Assembly: GCA_040878185.1 (NCBI GenBank)
Contig: JBBDMS010000059.1
Coordinates: forward strand, 124,001 to 188,000
Length of the DNA: 64,000 nucleotides
Origin: JAWXBK01 sp040878185
GTDB taxonomy: Bacteria > Pseudomonadota > Alphaproteobacteria > Dongiales > Dongiaceae
Direction of reading: 5' to 3'
Shown here: positions 24,508 to 33,278 of the stretch, one piece after another
Layout of the letters: every line of letters begins with the position of its first letter
Numbering within the stretch: position 1 is the stretch's first letter
Made by a program: the position numbers and the translations under genes
The notes under the pieces: model-generated
Databases searched by the model: none
What the model was told of the DNA's origin: nothing
What the model saw: only the letters and a program-made list of their open reading frames with translations

Positions 24508-26466
24508 TCAGGCGGCCGTCCGTCGATCGGGCGATACGGCCTCATCCTCAAGTCTATTGAGGGCCTCATCGAGCGCAAGGATTTCTTGCTTGTCGCCGCC
24601 AAGGCGGCGCAAGGCCACCTTACGCTCTTCTGCCTCGCGTTTGCCCACCACGGCGATGACCGGAACCTTGGCGAGCGAGTGTTCGCGAACCTTGTAGTTG
24701 ATCTTTTCGTTCCGCAGGTCGGTTTCGACCCTGAGGCCGGCGGCCTTCATGGCGGCCGAGACCTCCCGGGCATAATCGTCGGCATCGCCCGTGATGGTCG
24801 CGACCACGACCTGGACCGGCGCCAGCCAGAACGGCATCCGCCCGGCATAGTTCTCGATCATGATGCCGAGGAAGCGCTCGAACGTGCCGATGATCGCCCG
24901 ATGCAGCATGACCGGGCGGTGGCGCTGGCCATCCTCGCCGATATAGGTCGCATCGAGCCGCTCGGGCATCACGAAATCGACCTGCAGCGTGCCGCATTGC
25001 CAGGAACGGCCGATCGCATCGCGCAGATGGAACTCGAGCTTGGGCCCGTAGAACGCGCCCTCGCCGGGCGCCATCTCGTAAGAAAGCCCGGCCGCCTCGA
25101 CCGCGACCTTGAGCGCGTTCTCCGCCTTGTCCCAGATCGCATCGGCGCCGGCGCGCGCCGCCGGCCGGTCGGCGAAGCGCACGACGATCTCGTCGAAACC
25201 GAGATCGCGATAGACGAGCTGCAGCAGATCGCAGAACGCCGTGCTTTCGCTCGTGATCTGGTCCTCCGTGCAGAAGATATGCGCATCGTCCTGCGTGAAG
25301 TTGCGCACGCGCATGATGCCGTGCAGCGCACCGCCCGGTTCGAAGCGATGACAGGAGCCGAATTCGGCCATGCGGATCGGCAGCTCGCGATAGCTGGTCA
25401 GCTTCTGGTTATAGATCTGCACGTGGCAGGGGCAGTTCATCGGCTTCAGCGCGAAGATCCGCTGCTTCGGGTCGGCAACATAGTCGCGGATGCCTTCTTC
25501 ATTCTCCGCGATATACATGTTCTCGCGGAACTTCTCCCAATGCCCCGAGGCCTCCCACAGCTTGCGATCGACGAGTTGCGGCGTCTTCACCTCGACATAG
25601 CCGGCCGCATCGAGCCTGGCGCGCATATAACGCTCGAGCGTGCGATAGAGCGTCCAGCCCTTGGGATGCCAGAAGACCATGCCGGCCGCCTCTTCCTGCT
25701 GATGGAAGAGATCCATCTCGCGCCCGAGGCGGCGATGGTCGCGCTTCTCCGCTTCCTCCAGCATGTGGAGATAGTCGGCGAGCTGCTTTTCGTTCGCCCA
25801 GCAGGTCGCATAGATGCGCTGAAGCTGCTGGTTCTTTGCATCGCCCCGCCAATAGGCGCCGGACAGCTTCGTCAGCTTGAACGCCTTGCCGAGCTTGCCG
25901 GTCGAGGGCAGATGCGGGCCGGTGCAGAGATCGGTCCATTTGCCCTGGGTATAGATCGAGATCGGTTCGTCGCGGGGGATCGTGCCAATATGCTCGGCCT
26001 TGTATTTCTCGCCGATCGAGTTGAAGAACCGGATCGCTTCGTCGCGGTCCCAGATCGCGCGCGTGATCTTTTCGTCGCGGTCGACGATCTCGGCCATCTT
26101 CGCCTCGATCTTCGGGAAATCGTCCGGCGTGAACGGCTCCTCCCGCACGAAATCGTAATAGAGCCCGGTCTCGGTCGCGGGCCCGAACGTGATCTGCGTG
26201 CCGGGATATAGCTCCTGCACGGCTTCGGCGAGCACATGCGCGCAATCGTGGCGCAGCAAATCCAGCGCATCGGGATGATCGCGCGTCACGATCTCGATCT
26301 TCGCGTCCTGCTCGATCGGGCGCGACAGATCGCGCAGCTCGCCATCGACCTTGATCGCCAGCGCCGCCTTGGCAAGGCCCGGGCCGATCGCGCGCGCGAC
26401 CTCGTCGCCCGAAACGGGGCCGTCGAAGCGTCGCTCACTTCCGTCGGGAAGCGTGATCGTAACCAT
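24508..26466 (-). CDS. thrS: Threonyl-tRNA synthetase
   Basis: 652 residues: TGS domain (1-60), editing domain with the zinc-binding/editing histidines in 'LLRHDCAHVLAEAV', class II catalytic core ('MNCPCHVQIYN' with the zinc cysteine, 'RMAEFGSCHRFEPGGALHGIMRVRNFTQDDAHIF' motif 2) and C-terminal anticodon-binding domain. It charges tRNA-Thr and clears Ser-tRNA-Thr. It heads the thrS-infC-orf-rpmI-rplT series; infC follows after 76 bases. No T-box leader is visible upstream. Confidence 0.98.
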   Translation of the reverse strand: MVTITLPDGSERRFDGPVSGDEVARAIGPGLAKAALAIKVDGELRDLSRPIEQDAKIEIVTRDHPDALDLLRHDCAHVLAEAVQELYPGTQITFGPATETGLYYDFVREEPFTPDDFPKIEAKMAEIVDRDEKITRAIWDRDEAIRFFNSIGEKYKAEHIGTIPRDEPISIYTQGKWTDLCTGPHLPSTGKLGKAFKLTKLSGAYWRGDAKNQQLQRIYATCWANEKQLADYLHMLEEAEKRDHRRLGREMDLFHQQEEAAGMVFWHPKGWTLYRTLERYMRARLDAAGYVEVKTPQLVDRKLWEASGHWEKFRENMYIAENEEGIRDYVADPKQRIFALKPMNCPCHVQIYNQKLTSYRELPIRMAEFGSCHRFEPGGALHGIMRVRNFTQDDAHIFCTEDQITSESTAFCDLLQLVYRDLGFDEIVVRFADRPAARAGADAIWDKAENALKVAVEAAGLSYEMAPGEGAFYGPKLEFHLRDAIGRSWQCGTLQVDFVMPERLDATYIGEDGQRHRPVMLHRAIIGTFERFLGIMIENYAGRMPFWLAPVQVVVATITGDADDYAREVSAAMKAAGLRVETDLRNEKINYKVREHSLAKVPVIAVVGKREAEERKVALRRLGGDKQEILALDEALNRLEDEAVSPDRRTAA

Positions 26467-26548
26467 GGAACTCCGCTCGGATAGGGTCGAAAACGCGCCG
26501 AAAACGCCCTTTTCGGGGCCGCCGGCGCGGGCGGCGGCACTCTACGGG

Positions 26549-27760
26549 CTAGCCTTCCCCTGTCAAGGCGGCGGGCGCGTCGTCCGGCAGCAGTCGGTTA
26601 TAGATGCCGAGCAGCGCTTCCCCGACACTGTCACGCCCGTAGCGGATGCGCGCACCCGCGATCACGTCATGCGCGCGATGCTGCCGCTGGACCAAAGTGA
26701 GGTCGAGCGCGGCCGCAAGGCTTGCGGCCAGCGCCGCCGCATCGCCCGGCGGGACCAGCCAGGCCATCGGCTGGCCGGTCAGTTGTTCGATCGCGGCGCC
26801 GTGGTCGGCGGCGACGACCGGCCGGCCCATCGCCTGCGCTTCGGCGGCCGGCATCGAGAACGGTTCCGGTTCGGCCGTGGGTACGGCCACCACGTCGGCC
26901 AGCATCAGGGCCGCCGGCATGTCGCGACAGGGTTCGAGCAGATGGACCCGCGCACCGATTCCGTGCTGGCGGGCAAGCTCCTCGAATTCGCGCTGGGTCG
27001 TCTCGAATTCATCCGCCGCCGCAAACATCAGGCAATAGAAATCGCGCTCGGCGATCAGCGCCAGAGCTTCGATCAGCAGCGCATGCCCGCTCCTGCGCGC
27101 GGCGAGGCCGCCCGCCATCACCACCGGCACGCCGTCGGGCAGCCGCCATTGGGTCGCTAGATGCACGACCCGCTCGGCGCTCACCCGTGCCGGATCGAAG
27201 CGATCCATGTCGAGGGCGTAGGGGATCACCTGCAGCGTTTCCTCGAGCGCGGGGAAATGCCGGATCACGGTATCGCGCACGAAATACGAGACCGCGATCG
27301 TCGCATCCGCTTCGGCCATCGCCTTGGCACCGCTGCCGCCGAACAGGCCGCCGGGCAGATAGGGCCGATGGAAGGTGCCGACGAAAGCCGCATGACTGCG
27401 CCGCGCCGCCCGCGCCCCGCTCCAGGCGGCACTGCGGCCATGCGCGTGCACGAGACGGATGCCCTGCTCTCGGATGAGCGTCTCGATCCGTCCGGCATTG
27501 GTGCGCTGCGTCACCGGATTGTCGCGATCGAGCGCGAGCGGCACATGCAGCGCGCCGGCGCGCTGCACATCGACGATCGCCGAACCGGGCGGACTTGCGA
27601 TCACGGCGCGGCCGCCGCCTCGGACGATCGTCACCGCCATGTCGATCACCGCGCGCGAACGCGGCCCGCCGTCGAGCTCCGGCAGCAGATGCAGCACGCC
27701 CGGCAACGACGCAGGGCGCGCGGCGTCGGCCGTGCTATCCGACAAGATGGCGACTACCAT
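26549..27760 (-). CDS. Glycosyltransferase family 4 (GT-B fold)
   Basis: 403 residues from the ATG at 27760. The N-terminal Rossmann half has 'LVHAHGRSAAWSG' and the C-terminal half has the retaining GT4 E-x7-E motif in 'EPEPFSMPAAEAQAMGRPVVA'. This pattern fits lipopolysaccharide or exopolysaccharide sugar transferases using nucleotide sugars at the cytoplasmic membrane face. It lies 82 bases upstream of thrS on the same strand without other polysaccharide genes nearby, so acceptor and sugar are unknown. Confidence 0.85.
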   Translation of the reverse strand: MVVAILSDSTADAARPASLPGVLHLLPELDGGPRSRAVIDMAVTIVRGGGRAVIASPPGSAIVDVQRAGALHVPLALDRDNPVTQRTNAGRIETLIREQGIRLVHAHGRSAAWSGARAARRSHAAFVGTFHRPYLPGGLFGGSGAKAMAEADATIAVSYFVRDTVIRHFPALEETLQVIPYALDMDRFDPARVSAERVVHLATQWRLPDGVPVVMAGGLAARRSGHALLIEALALIAERDFYCLMFAAADEFETTQREFEELARQHGIGARVHLLEPCRDMPAALMLADVVAVPTAEPEPFSMPAAEAQAMGRPVVAADHGAAIEQLTGQPMAWLVPPGDAAALAASLAAALDLTLVQRQHRAHDVIAGARIRYGRDSVGEALLGIYNRLLPDDAPAALTGEG

Positions 27761-27836
27761 ATGACGTCCATTCCCATCCCGCGCCCGCAACGCCCCCGCC
27801 TGCAACGCCCGCACCTACAACGAATGTCGATATCCA

Positions 27837-28676
27837 ATGCCCGACCGAAATCCCGACCCAAAGACCGCCGCACCCGCAGAAACGGCCGACGCGTTCGCGT
27901 ATGAGAGTCTAGCACGCAGCGACGGGGCAACAATCGCCTACCGTCGAAGCACGCGCCGCACCGCGGATGGCCGCCCCGGCGTCGTTTTCCTGGGCGGCTT
28001 CGGTTCGGACATGACCGGCAGCAAGGCAGGTGCGCTCGAAACGCATTGCCGCAAGGCGGGGTACGCATTCCTGCGTTTCGATTACACGGGACATGGGCGT
28101 TCATCGGGCCGGTTTGAAGACGGCACGATCGGCGAATGGTCGGCGGATGCGCTCTTCGCGTTCGATCGGTTGACCGAAGGGCCGCAGATCCTGATCGGCT
28201 CGAGCATGGGCGGCTGGATCATGCTGAACCTGGCGCTCGCGCGAAAACAGCGCGTCGCCGGATTGATCGGCATCGCCGCCGCACCCGATTTCACCGAGGA
28301 ACTGATCTGGCGCAAATCGAGCACCGCGTTGCGCGACACATTGACGCGCGAGGGCATCTGGCGCGATCCCGAGGGCGCCTCGCTGCCGATCACGATGCGA
28401 CTGATCGAGGACGGACGGCGCCATCTGCATCTGGGCGGGCCGATCGATCTCGACTGCCCGGTGCGACTGCTGCACGGCATGAACGACACGTCGGTGCCAT
28501 GGCAGACCTCGACCCGGCTCGCCGCGCATCTGACAAGCAGCGACGCCGTCGTCACGTTGATCAAGGGCGGCGATCACCGGCTTTCCGAACCGACCGATCT
28601 CGCGCGTTTGACCGAAACGCTCGATGCGCTGGTTCAGTCGATCGTCTCGCGCAGCGCCGCCAGCCCCTCGCGATAG
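27837..28676 (+). CDS. Alpha/beta hydrolase, ABHD10-like
   Basis: 279 residues. 'FLGGFGSDMTGSKAGALE' near residue 51 is the oxyanion region typical of ABHD10/acyl-protein-thioesterase-like hydrolases, the nucleophile Ser123 lies in GSSMGG, and the acid and base are probably in 'HGMNDTSVPW' and 'GGDHRLSEP'. Expected substrates are acyl esters or thioesters in the cytoplasm. The final 43 bases overlap the 3' end of the oppositely oriented reductase gene. Confidence 0.85.
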   Translation: MPDRNPDPKTAAPAETADAFAYESLARSDGATIAYRRSTRRTADGRPGVVFLGGFGSDMTGSKAGALETHCRKAGYAFLRFDYTGHGRSSGRFEDGTIGEWSADALFAFDRLTEGPQILIGSSMGGWIMLNLALARKQRVAGLIGIAAAPDFTEELIWRKSSTALRDTLTREGIWRDPEGASLPITMRLIEDGRRHLHLGGPIDLDCPVRLLHGMNDTSVPWQTSTRLAAHLTSSDAVVTLIKGGDHRLSEPTDLARLTETLDALVQSIVSRSAASPSR

Positions 28677-29518
28677 GTCGGATAAAGGAGGCGCACGCCG
28701 AGCGACTGCTTGATGCGCTCGTTCCGCACGCGCTTGCAGTCGTCATAGAAGCTGCGCGCCAGCGGCGAGAGCGACGCGGTCTCGAACGGCTCCACCGGCG
28801 GCACCGGCATGCCGAGCAGCCCGGCCGCGTGTTCGACGACCAGAGCGGGATCGCTCGCCTCGTCGTCCGCGACATTGTAGGCCGCACCGGCATCGGGTTG
28901 CCGCATCGAGGCCTCGAGCACCTGCGCGACATCCTCGACATGAATGCGGCTGAAGAGCTGGCCCGGCTTCACGATGCGGCGCGCACGGCCTTCGCGCAGC
29001 GCGACGAGCTGGTTGCGCCCCGGCCCATAAATGCCGGCGAGGCGGAAGATCTGCACCGGCACGCCCATCGACACACCGAGTGCGAGCCAGTCCTCCTCGG
29101 AAGCGACGCGACGCCGGCCGCGTTCGCCGCTCGGCCGCAACTCGGATCCTTCATCGACCCAGTCGCCCCCGCGATCGCCATAGACGCTGGTCGTCGAGAG
29201 ATAGCCGATCCAGCGCAGATCGCGGCAGGCGGCAATGTCGTCCGCATGACAATCGAGCGCCGGGTCGCCGGCGGCATCGGGCGGGATTGAGGCCAGCAGA
29301 TGCGTCGTCCCGGCCAGTGCGACGGCCGGATCGGCCAGCGGACGGTCGCGATCGAAGCGATGCGCCGCGATGCCGCCGGCTGCCAGCGTCGCGCATTTCG
29401 ACGCAGTGCGCGCCGTACCCGCGACGCGCCAGCCGGCAGGCAACAGCCGCATCGCCAGCGACGCGGCGCTGTAGCCGAGGCCGAAGCAGAAAAGGCGCGG
29501 AGAACCGGGCTCGTTCAT
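28634..29518 (-). CDS. Extended-type NAD(P)-dependent epimerase/reductase (YeeZ-like)
   Basis: 294 residues from the ATG at 29518. It has an N-terminal Rossmann nucleotide-binding turn ('FCFGLGYSAASLAMRLL'), 'GYLSTTSVYGDRGGDWVDE' around the active-site tyrosine and a C-terminal substrate domain. The usual Tyr-x3-Lys is not clear (YGDRGG), as in the YeeZ group of short-chain dehydrogenase-like proteins, whose reactions are poorly known. Its stop lies inside the end of the convergent hydrolase gene. Confidence 0.8.
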   Translation of the reverse strand: MNEPGSPRLFCFGLGYSAASLAMRLLPAGWRVAGTARTASKCATLAAGGIAAHRFDRDRPLADPAVALAGTTHLLASIPPDAAGDPALDCHADDIAACRDLRWIGYLSTTSVYGDRGGDWVDEGSELRPSGERGRRRVASEEDWLALGVSMGVPVQIFRLAGIYGPGRNQLVALREGRARRIVKPGQLFSRIHVEDVAQVLEASMRQPDAGAAYNVADDEASDPALVVEHAAGLLGMPVPPVEPFETASLSPLARSFYDDCKRVRNERIKQSLGVRLLYPTYREGLAALRETID

Positions 29519-29642
29519 GGCCCGATTTCTAGCACAAGCAGAGACTTGCAATCGGGCATCGAAGTGGCGAGGCTCCGCACCCATATCGAAGCCCTGGTCT
29601 GCGGCCGATCCGGCCGGAGCTCATCGAACGATCGGTCTGCAC

Positions 29643-30440
29643 ATGATCCGACATCTATTCCGGCTCTCGACCCGCATGGCGCTGTTCGGCATGGCTGTCG
29701 CGCTGTGCGCGATTGCGGGCCCGGCACCGGCACAGGAAATCGAAACCGCCCCCTTGGCCGATGCCAACCAGCGTTATGCGGCCTGCATGACGATGGCGCG
29801 GAGCGATCCCGCGGCCGCCGAGGGCCAGGCCCTCGCCTGGGTCGCCGAAAATGGCGGCGCCGCCGCACAGCATTGCCATGCCATCTCGCTGATCGGGCTC
29901 GGCCGTTACCAGGAAGCGGCCGAGATGCTCGAGCGGCTCGCGCGCGAACTGCCGCCCGACCAGGCGCGCACCATCGCCGATCTGTTCGGGCAGGCGGCGC
30001 AGGCCTGGATGCTCGCCGGCGGTTACGACCGCGCGACCGCCGATCTCGACCAGTCGATCGTGCTCGCGCCCTACGATGTCGAGTTCGTCATCGACCGCGC
30101 GGTCTCCAAGGCCAGCGCCGGCCTCTTTTGGGAAGCGATCGACGATCTCAACGCTGCAACCGAGATGGCGCCCGCCCGCACCGACATTCTGATCCTGCGC
30201 GCCAGCGCCTACCGTTTCGTCGAAGCGACCGAACTCGCGATGGAAGATATCGTGCGCGTGCTCGAGGTCGAGCCGCAGAACGCGGAGGCGATCTTCGAAC
30301 GCGGGATGCTGCTTGCGATCGCGGGTTCGATCGACGAGGCGCGCGCCGACTGGCAGCAGGTGGTGCAGCTCGTGCCCGGCTCGGCGACCGCCGAAGCGGC
30401 GCAGGCCAATCTCGAAGCAACCGCCCCGGTTCCGGAGTAA
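29643..30440 (+). CDS. Periplasmic tetratricopeptide-repeat protein
   Basis: 265 residues from the ATG at 29643 with a signal peptide cleaved near PAPAQE. Residues ~95-255 form about four TPR-like helical pairs ('YDRATADLDQSIVLAPYDVEFVIDRA', 'WEAIDDLNAATEMAPARTDILILRA', 'EDIVRVLEVEPQNAEAIFERG'). TPR arrays mediate protein-protein contacts; no enzymatic domain is present. It is monocistronic, followed by a REPIN-like element. Confidence 0.85.
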   Translation: MIRHLFRLSTRMALFGMAVALCAIAGPAPAQEIETAPLADANQRYAACMTMARSDPAAAEGQALAWVAENGGAAAQHCHAISLIGLGRYQEAAEMLERLARELPPDQARTIADLFGQAAQAWMLAGGYDRATADLDQSIVLAPYDVEFVIDRAVSKASAGLFWEAIDDLNAATEMAPARTDILILRASAYRFVEATELAMEDIVRVLEVEPQNAEAIFERGMLLAIAGSIDEARADWQQVVQLVPGSATAEAAQANLEATAPVPE

Positions 30441-30491
30441 CGTTGCCGCGCGGACGGATGAACGTCAGACCAACTGATTCGCACCAAATCC

Positions 30492-30600
30492 GTCATGCCC
30501 GGGCTTGACCCGGGCATCCACCGCGCCGCTGCACCGGGCGAAAGCAATCGAAATCGAATCGGTGAATTCCGTGGATCGCCGGGTCAAGCCCGGCGATGAC
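30492..30600. repeat. REPIN-like element 1: two inverted 29-bp palindromic units
   Basis: Unit 30492-30520 reads GTCATGCCCGGGCTTGACCC then GGGCATCCA; unit 30572-30600 is the same family in reverse orientation, beginning TGGATCGCCGGGTCAAGCCC. Each unit is itself a palindrome, and the pair is separated by 51 bases. Such paired, inverted REP units are common in alphaproteobacterial intergenic DNA and are mobilised by RAYT transposases; no RAYT gene is in this window. Confidence 0.85.
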
Positions 30601-30655
30601 AATGAGGGGATGGGACCTCAGAACGGTACTGCAAAATCGACCCAAGCTCGTCCGA

Positions 30656-31324
30656 TCAGAAATCCAGATCGGCGTAATGCGCCGGCGGCGGCGCGCCGGT
30701 GACGCGATCGGTGAGCAGCGGCCGGAAGCTCGGGCGCGACTTGATCCGCTGATACCAGTCCTTCGCCGCCGCGTTCGCGTCCCAGGGCATGTCGCCGAGA
30801 TAATCGATCACCGAGACATGGGCGGCGGCTGCGATGTCGGCGAGCGAGAAGCGCTCGCCCGCGAGCCAGTTGCGATGCTCGGCCAGCCAGCCGAGATAGT
30901 CGACATGCAAGCGCAGGTTGGTAAGCCCGGCGCGGATCAGCATCGCATCCGGCACGCCCCGGCCGGCCAGCCGGTCCATGACCTTCTGGCCGAGCAGATA
31001 GCGCGTTACCTCGCGGTCGAACTTGGCCATGAACCATTGCACGAGGCGGCGCACCTCGGCGCGCTGCACGGCGCCGGTGCCGATCAGCGATTCGCCGCCC
31101 GAGGTCTCGTCGATATATTCGACGATCGCCGGTGCACCGGCGACGGTCGCCCCCTCGCTTTCGACCAGGACCGGGACTTCGCAGGCCGGGTTGAGATCGA
31201 GAAAGGCCTCGCGCCGTTCCCAGGCGCGTTCCTCGCGCAGCGCGAAATCGAGTTTCTTTTCCGCGAGCGCGAGACGCGCGAACCGCGAAGCCGGGTCGAG
31301 GGAGAAATGGTAGAGGAGCCGCAT
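30656..31324 (-). CDS. Glutathione S-transferase family protein
   Basis: 222 residues from the ATG at 31324. Thioredoxin-fold N-terminus ('MRLLYHFSLDPASRFARLALAEK'), cis-Pro segment 'CEVPVLV', the glutathione-binding 'APAIVEYI' and a helical C-terminal domain with 'WLAGERFSLADIAAAAHVSVIDYLG'. It differs from the other two GSTs in the window. It is bracketed by two REPIN-like elements, and its promoter-like region recurs upstream of the gltB fragment. Confidence 0.88.
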   Translation of the reverse strand: MRLLYHFSLDPASRFARLALAEKKLDFALREERAWERREAFLDLNPACEVPVLVESEGATVAGAPAIVEYIDETSGGESLIGTGAVQRAEVRRLVQWFMAKFDREVTRYLLGQKVMDRLAGRGVPDAMLIRAGLTNLRLHVDYLGWLAEHRNWLAGERFSLADIAAAAHVSVIDYLGDMPWDANAAAKDWYQRIKSRPSFRPLLTDRVTGAPPPAHYADLDF

Positions 31325-31334
31325 CACGGCGCCG

Positions 31335-31363
31335 ATACTAGCCCAAGCGCATTGCGCGTGACA
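31335..31363 (-). promoter_or_regulatory. Candidate promoter of the GST gene
   Basis: TGTCAC (31363-31358) and TAGTAT (31340-31335) lie 17 bases apart; the -10 box ends ten bases before the ATG, implying a very short or absent leader. A second copy with the same spacing sits at 31808-31836. Confidence 0.45.
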
Positions 31364-31429
31364 GGCGGGTCCGGTTAACGATCCTGACCAATTCGAAACG
31401 CCTGTTGCCGTTGCGCCCCGACCATGATC

Positions 31430-31561
31430 GTCATTGCCGGGCTTGATCCGGCAATCCATCGCGGTCCCGTACTCGTTTGCGGAGAGCTTGAAAGGTCATT
31501 GCGCAACGACCGTCGACCAAGCCTCGGCACGATGGATCGCCGGGTCAAGCCCGGCGATGAC
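31430..31561. repeat. REPIN-like element 2
   Basis: Units at 31430-31458 (GTCATTGCCGGGCTTGATCC..., forward) and 31533-31561 (reverse) belong to the same family as element 1 and are again inverted relative to each other, 74 bases apart. Unit 31533-31561 is identical over its 29 bases to unit 30572-30600. Confidence 0.85.
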
Positions 31562-31669
31562 GGCTCTTGGATATTTCGAGACCCAGAACCACCATGAGCG
31601 GCATCACCCGGCGTCCAGCCTTACCGAGTGAGAGGTGTAATCAACTGCCTTCGTTGCAACTGCATCACG

Positions 31670-31775
31670 TCATTCCGCCGGTTGGGCGGCTGTGCGCATA
31701 TCGTTGGGCGGCATGTCGTCGAGCGCGTGTTCGAGGCGTTCGACCATTTCCTTCGGCACGATCTGCCAGAACCGG
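31670..31775 (-). pseudogene. Duplicated 3' end of gltB
   Basis: The minus strand encodes RFWQIVPKEMVERLEHALDD...ending AAQPAE and a stop at 31670. The real gltB C-terminus (34353-34458) reads RFWQIVPKEMVERLEQPLDD...AAQPAE. Over ~103 bases I count eight mismatches, with an identical run of 48 bases at the inner end. Similarity begins sharply at the CCGG of 31775/34458. No gltB sequence precedes it. A promoter-like sequence shared with the GST gene lies directly upstream, so a ~37-codon peptide from a GTG is conceivable, but a duplication scar is simpler. Confidence 0.88.
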
Positions 31776-31807
31776 TTGCGCACCAGCCGCGGCAGCCGAC
31801 GGCGCCG

Positions 31808-31836
31808 ATACTAGCCGGCGAGCAACGGGCGTGACA
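31808..31836 (-). promoter_or_regulatory. Second copy of the GST-type promoter sequence
   Basis: TGTCAC (31836-31831) and TAGTAT (31813-31808), spacer 17. About 32 of 40 bases match the region upstream of the GST gene at 31325-31365, with conservation concentrated at the two boxes and in CGGCGCCGT downstream. It points into the gltB fragment, away from the sigma factor gene. Confidence 0.4.
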
Positions 31837-31850
31837 GGATCGGCGGCACG

Positions 31851-32426
31851 ATGAATGGCACGCCCGATGGCACGCCCAATGATACGACCGACGCGCGCGA
31901 TGCCGGGCTGATCGAGGCCGTTGCCTCGGGCGACCGCGCCAGCCTGCGTATCCTGTATGAGGCGACCGCTCCGCAACTTTTGGGCATCGCGCTGCGTATC
32001 CTCAAAGACCGGGCCCATGCGGAGGACGCCCTGCAGGCCGCTTTCCTCGCCGTCTGGCGGCATGCGGGAAGCTTCGATCGCCGCCGCGGCACGTCGAAGG
32101 CGTGGCTGATCCGCATCCTGCGCAATCAGGCGATCGACGGGCTGCGGCGGCGAGCGCGCGAAGTGGCACTCGATCCGGCCTGGAGCGAGAACCGGGCCGA
32201 TCCGGACATCGATCTTGAGACGATGGCGGCATCGGGCGAAGAATCGCGGGCATTGCGAGAATGCCTGGAGGAGCTGGAGGCGGCGGCCAGGCGCAGCCTG
32301 CTGCTCGCCTATTGGGAGGGATTGACCTACGACGAGGTGGCCGCGCGCATGGCGGCACCCGTCGGAACCGTGAAGAGCTGGATACGGCGAAGTCTGAAGC
32401 GCCTGAAACGATGTCTGGAGACATGA
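31851..32426 (+). CDS. ECF-type RNA polymerase sigma factor
   Basis: 191 residues: sigma region 2 (~25-95, 'APQLLGIALRILKDRAHAEDALQAAFLAVWRHAGSFD' and 'WLIRILRNQAIDGLRRR') and region 4 (~135-188, 'LLLAYWEGLTYDEVAARMAAPVGTVKSWIRRSLKRLKRCL'). This is the SigK/RpoE-like group that pairs with RskA-type anti-sigma factors. The next gene overlaps its stop codon and encodes such an anti-sigma. The start region contains a short in-frame duplication (GTPDGTPND). It opens a four-gene module with an exported ferritin-like protein and a cytochrome c. Confidence 0.93.
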   Translation: MNGTPDGTPNDTTDARDAGLIEAVASGDRASLRILYEATAPQLLGIALRILKDRAHAEDALQAAFLAVWRHAGSFDRRRGTSKAWLIRILRNQAIDGLRRRAREVALDPAWSENRADPDIDLETMAASGEESRALRECLEELEAAARRSLLLAYWEGLTYDEVAARMAAPVGTVKSWIRRSLKRLKRCLET

Positions 32427-33187
32427 CCGTGCGCGACCCCGACCGGACAGATCGGCTGGCTGGCGAATATACGATCGGCACGATGCGCGGCAACGCGCGG
32501 CGGCGCTTCGAGCGGCTGATCGCGCGCGATCCGGACATTGCGGCCCGGGTCGCCGCATGGGAGGCGCGGCTGCAACCGCTGACGAGCGCCGTCGAGCCGG
32601 TCGCGCCCGCACACGCCACCTGGCAGCGCATCGAGCGCTCGCTGGACGGTACCCGCGAACGGCGCCCGGTCGGCCTGCTCGCGTTTTTCTTCGCCCGACC
32701 CCGGGGCGCGGTGCCGAGCATCGCGAATGCCGGCCTCTGGTACTGTCTGAACTTCTGGCGGAATGCCGGCATCGCCGGTTCGCTGGCGGCGCTGGTTCTG
32801 ATCGCGGTCGCGATCGCTGATCGGACCTCCGTCGAAACACCGGCCTTCGTCGCGGTTCTGGAAACCGCCGACGCGCCCGCCGCCCTGCTTGCTTCCTATG
32901 ATCCCGATGCCGGAACGATCTCGCTGAGCCCGCTGGTGCCGCCCGAGCCGGCCGCCGAACAGGCCTTCGAACTATGGCTGATTGCGCCGGATAGCGCGCC
33001 GGAATCGATGGGTCTGGTCACCCGGGGTACCCAGCAATTCGCGTTGCCGGCCGGGCGCGACAGCCTGCCGCCCGGCAGTATCCTCGCCATCAGCGTCGAG
33101 CCGCCGGGCGGTTCGCCGACCGGTCAGGCGACCGGACCGATCATCCTCCAGGGCGCATTTCACGCGATCGAAGATCCGGCACCCTGA
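32423..33187 (+). CDS. RskA-type anti-sigma factor, single-pass membrane protein
   Basis: 254 residues from the ATG at 32423, overlapping the sigma gene stop (ATGA) and therefore coupled. Residues 1-80 form the cytoplasmic sigma-binding part ('LAGEYTIGTMRGNARRRFERLI'), residues ~116-134 a membrane helix ('AGIAGSLAALVLIAVAIAD'), and 135-254 a periplasmic RskA domain ('QAFELWLIAPDSAPESMGLV', 'GSILAISVEPPGGSPTG'). In this family regulated proteolysis of the anti-sigma releases the sigma factor. The inducing signal here is unknown. Confidence 0.9.
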   Translation: MTVRDPDRTDRLAGEYTIGTMRGNARRRFERLIARDPDIAARVAAWEARLQPLTSAVEPVAPAHATWQRIERSLDGTRERRPVGLLAFFFARPRGAVPSIANAGLWYCLNFWRNAGIAGSLAALVLIAVAIADRTSVETPAFVAVLETADAPAALLASYDPDAGTISLSPLVPPEPAAEQAFELWLIAPDSAPESMGLVTRGTQQFALPAGRDSLPPGSILAISVEPPGGSPTGQATGPIILQGAFHAIEDPAP

Positions 33188-33278
33188 CGCCAGCTGCATC
33201 CGTTCTGGCCTCCCGTGCGTAGGAACGATATCGGCACCGATTCCGGCGCCGATATCGAGCCATGCAAGGAGGCCAGTC

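Noticed and set aside
24379..26211. A 610-codon plus-strand open frame opposite thrS and infC
   Set aside because: Antisense to thrS; no recognisable domain.
26466..26548. T-box or riboswitch before thrS
   Set aside because: The leader is short and lacks the T-box bulge sequence; only a modest CGAAAA/TTTTCG hairpin is present, and T-boxes are rare in this class.
30492..31561. REPIN units as insertion-sequence ends
   Set aside because: The gene between them is a normal GST, not a transposase, and the units match intergenic palindromes better than IS terminal repeats.
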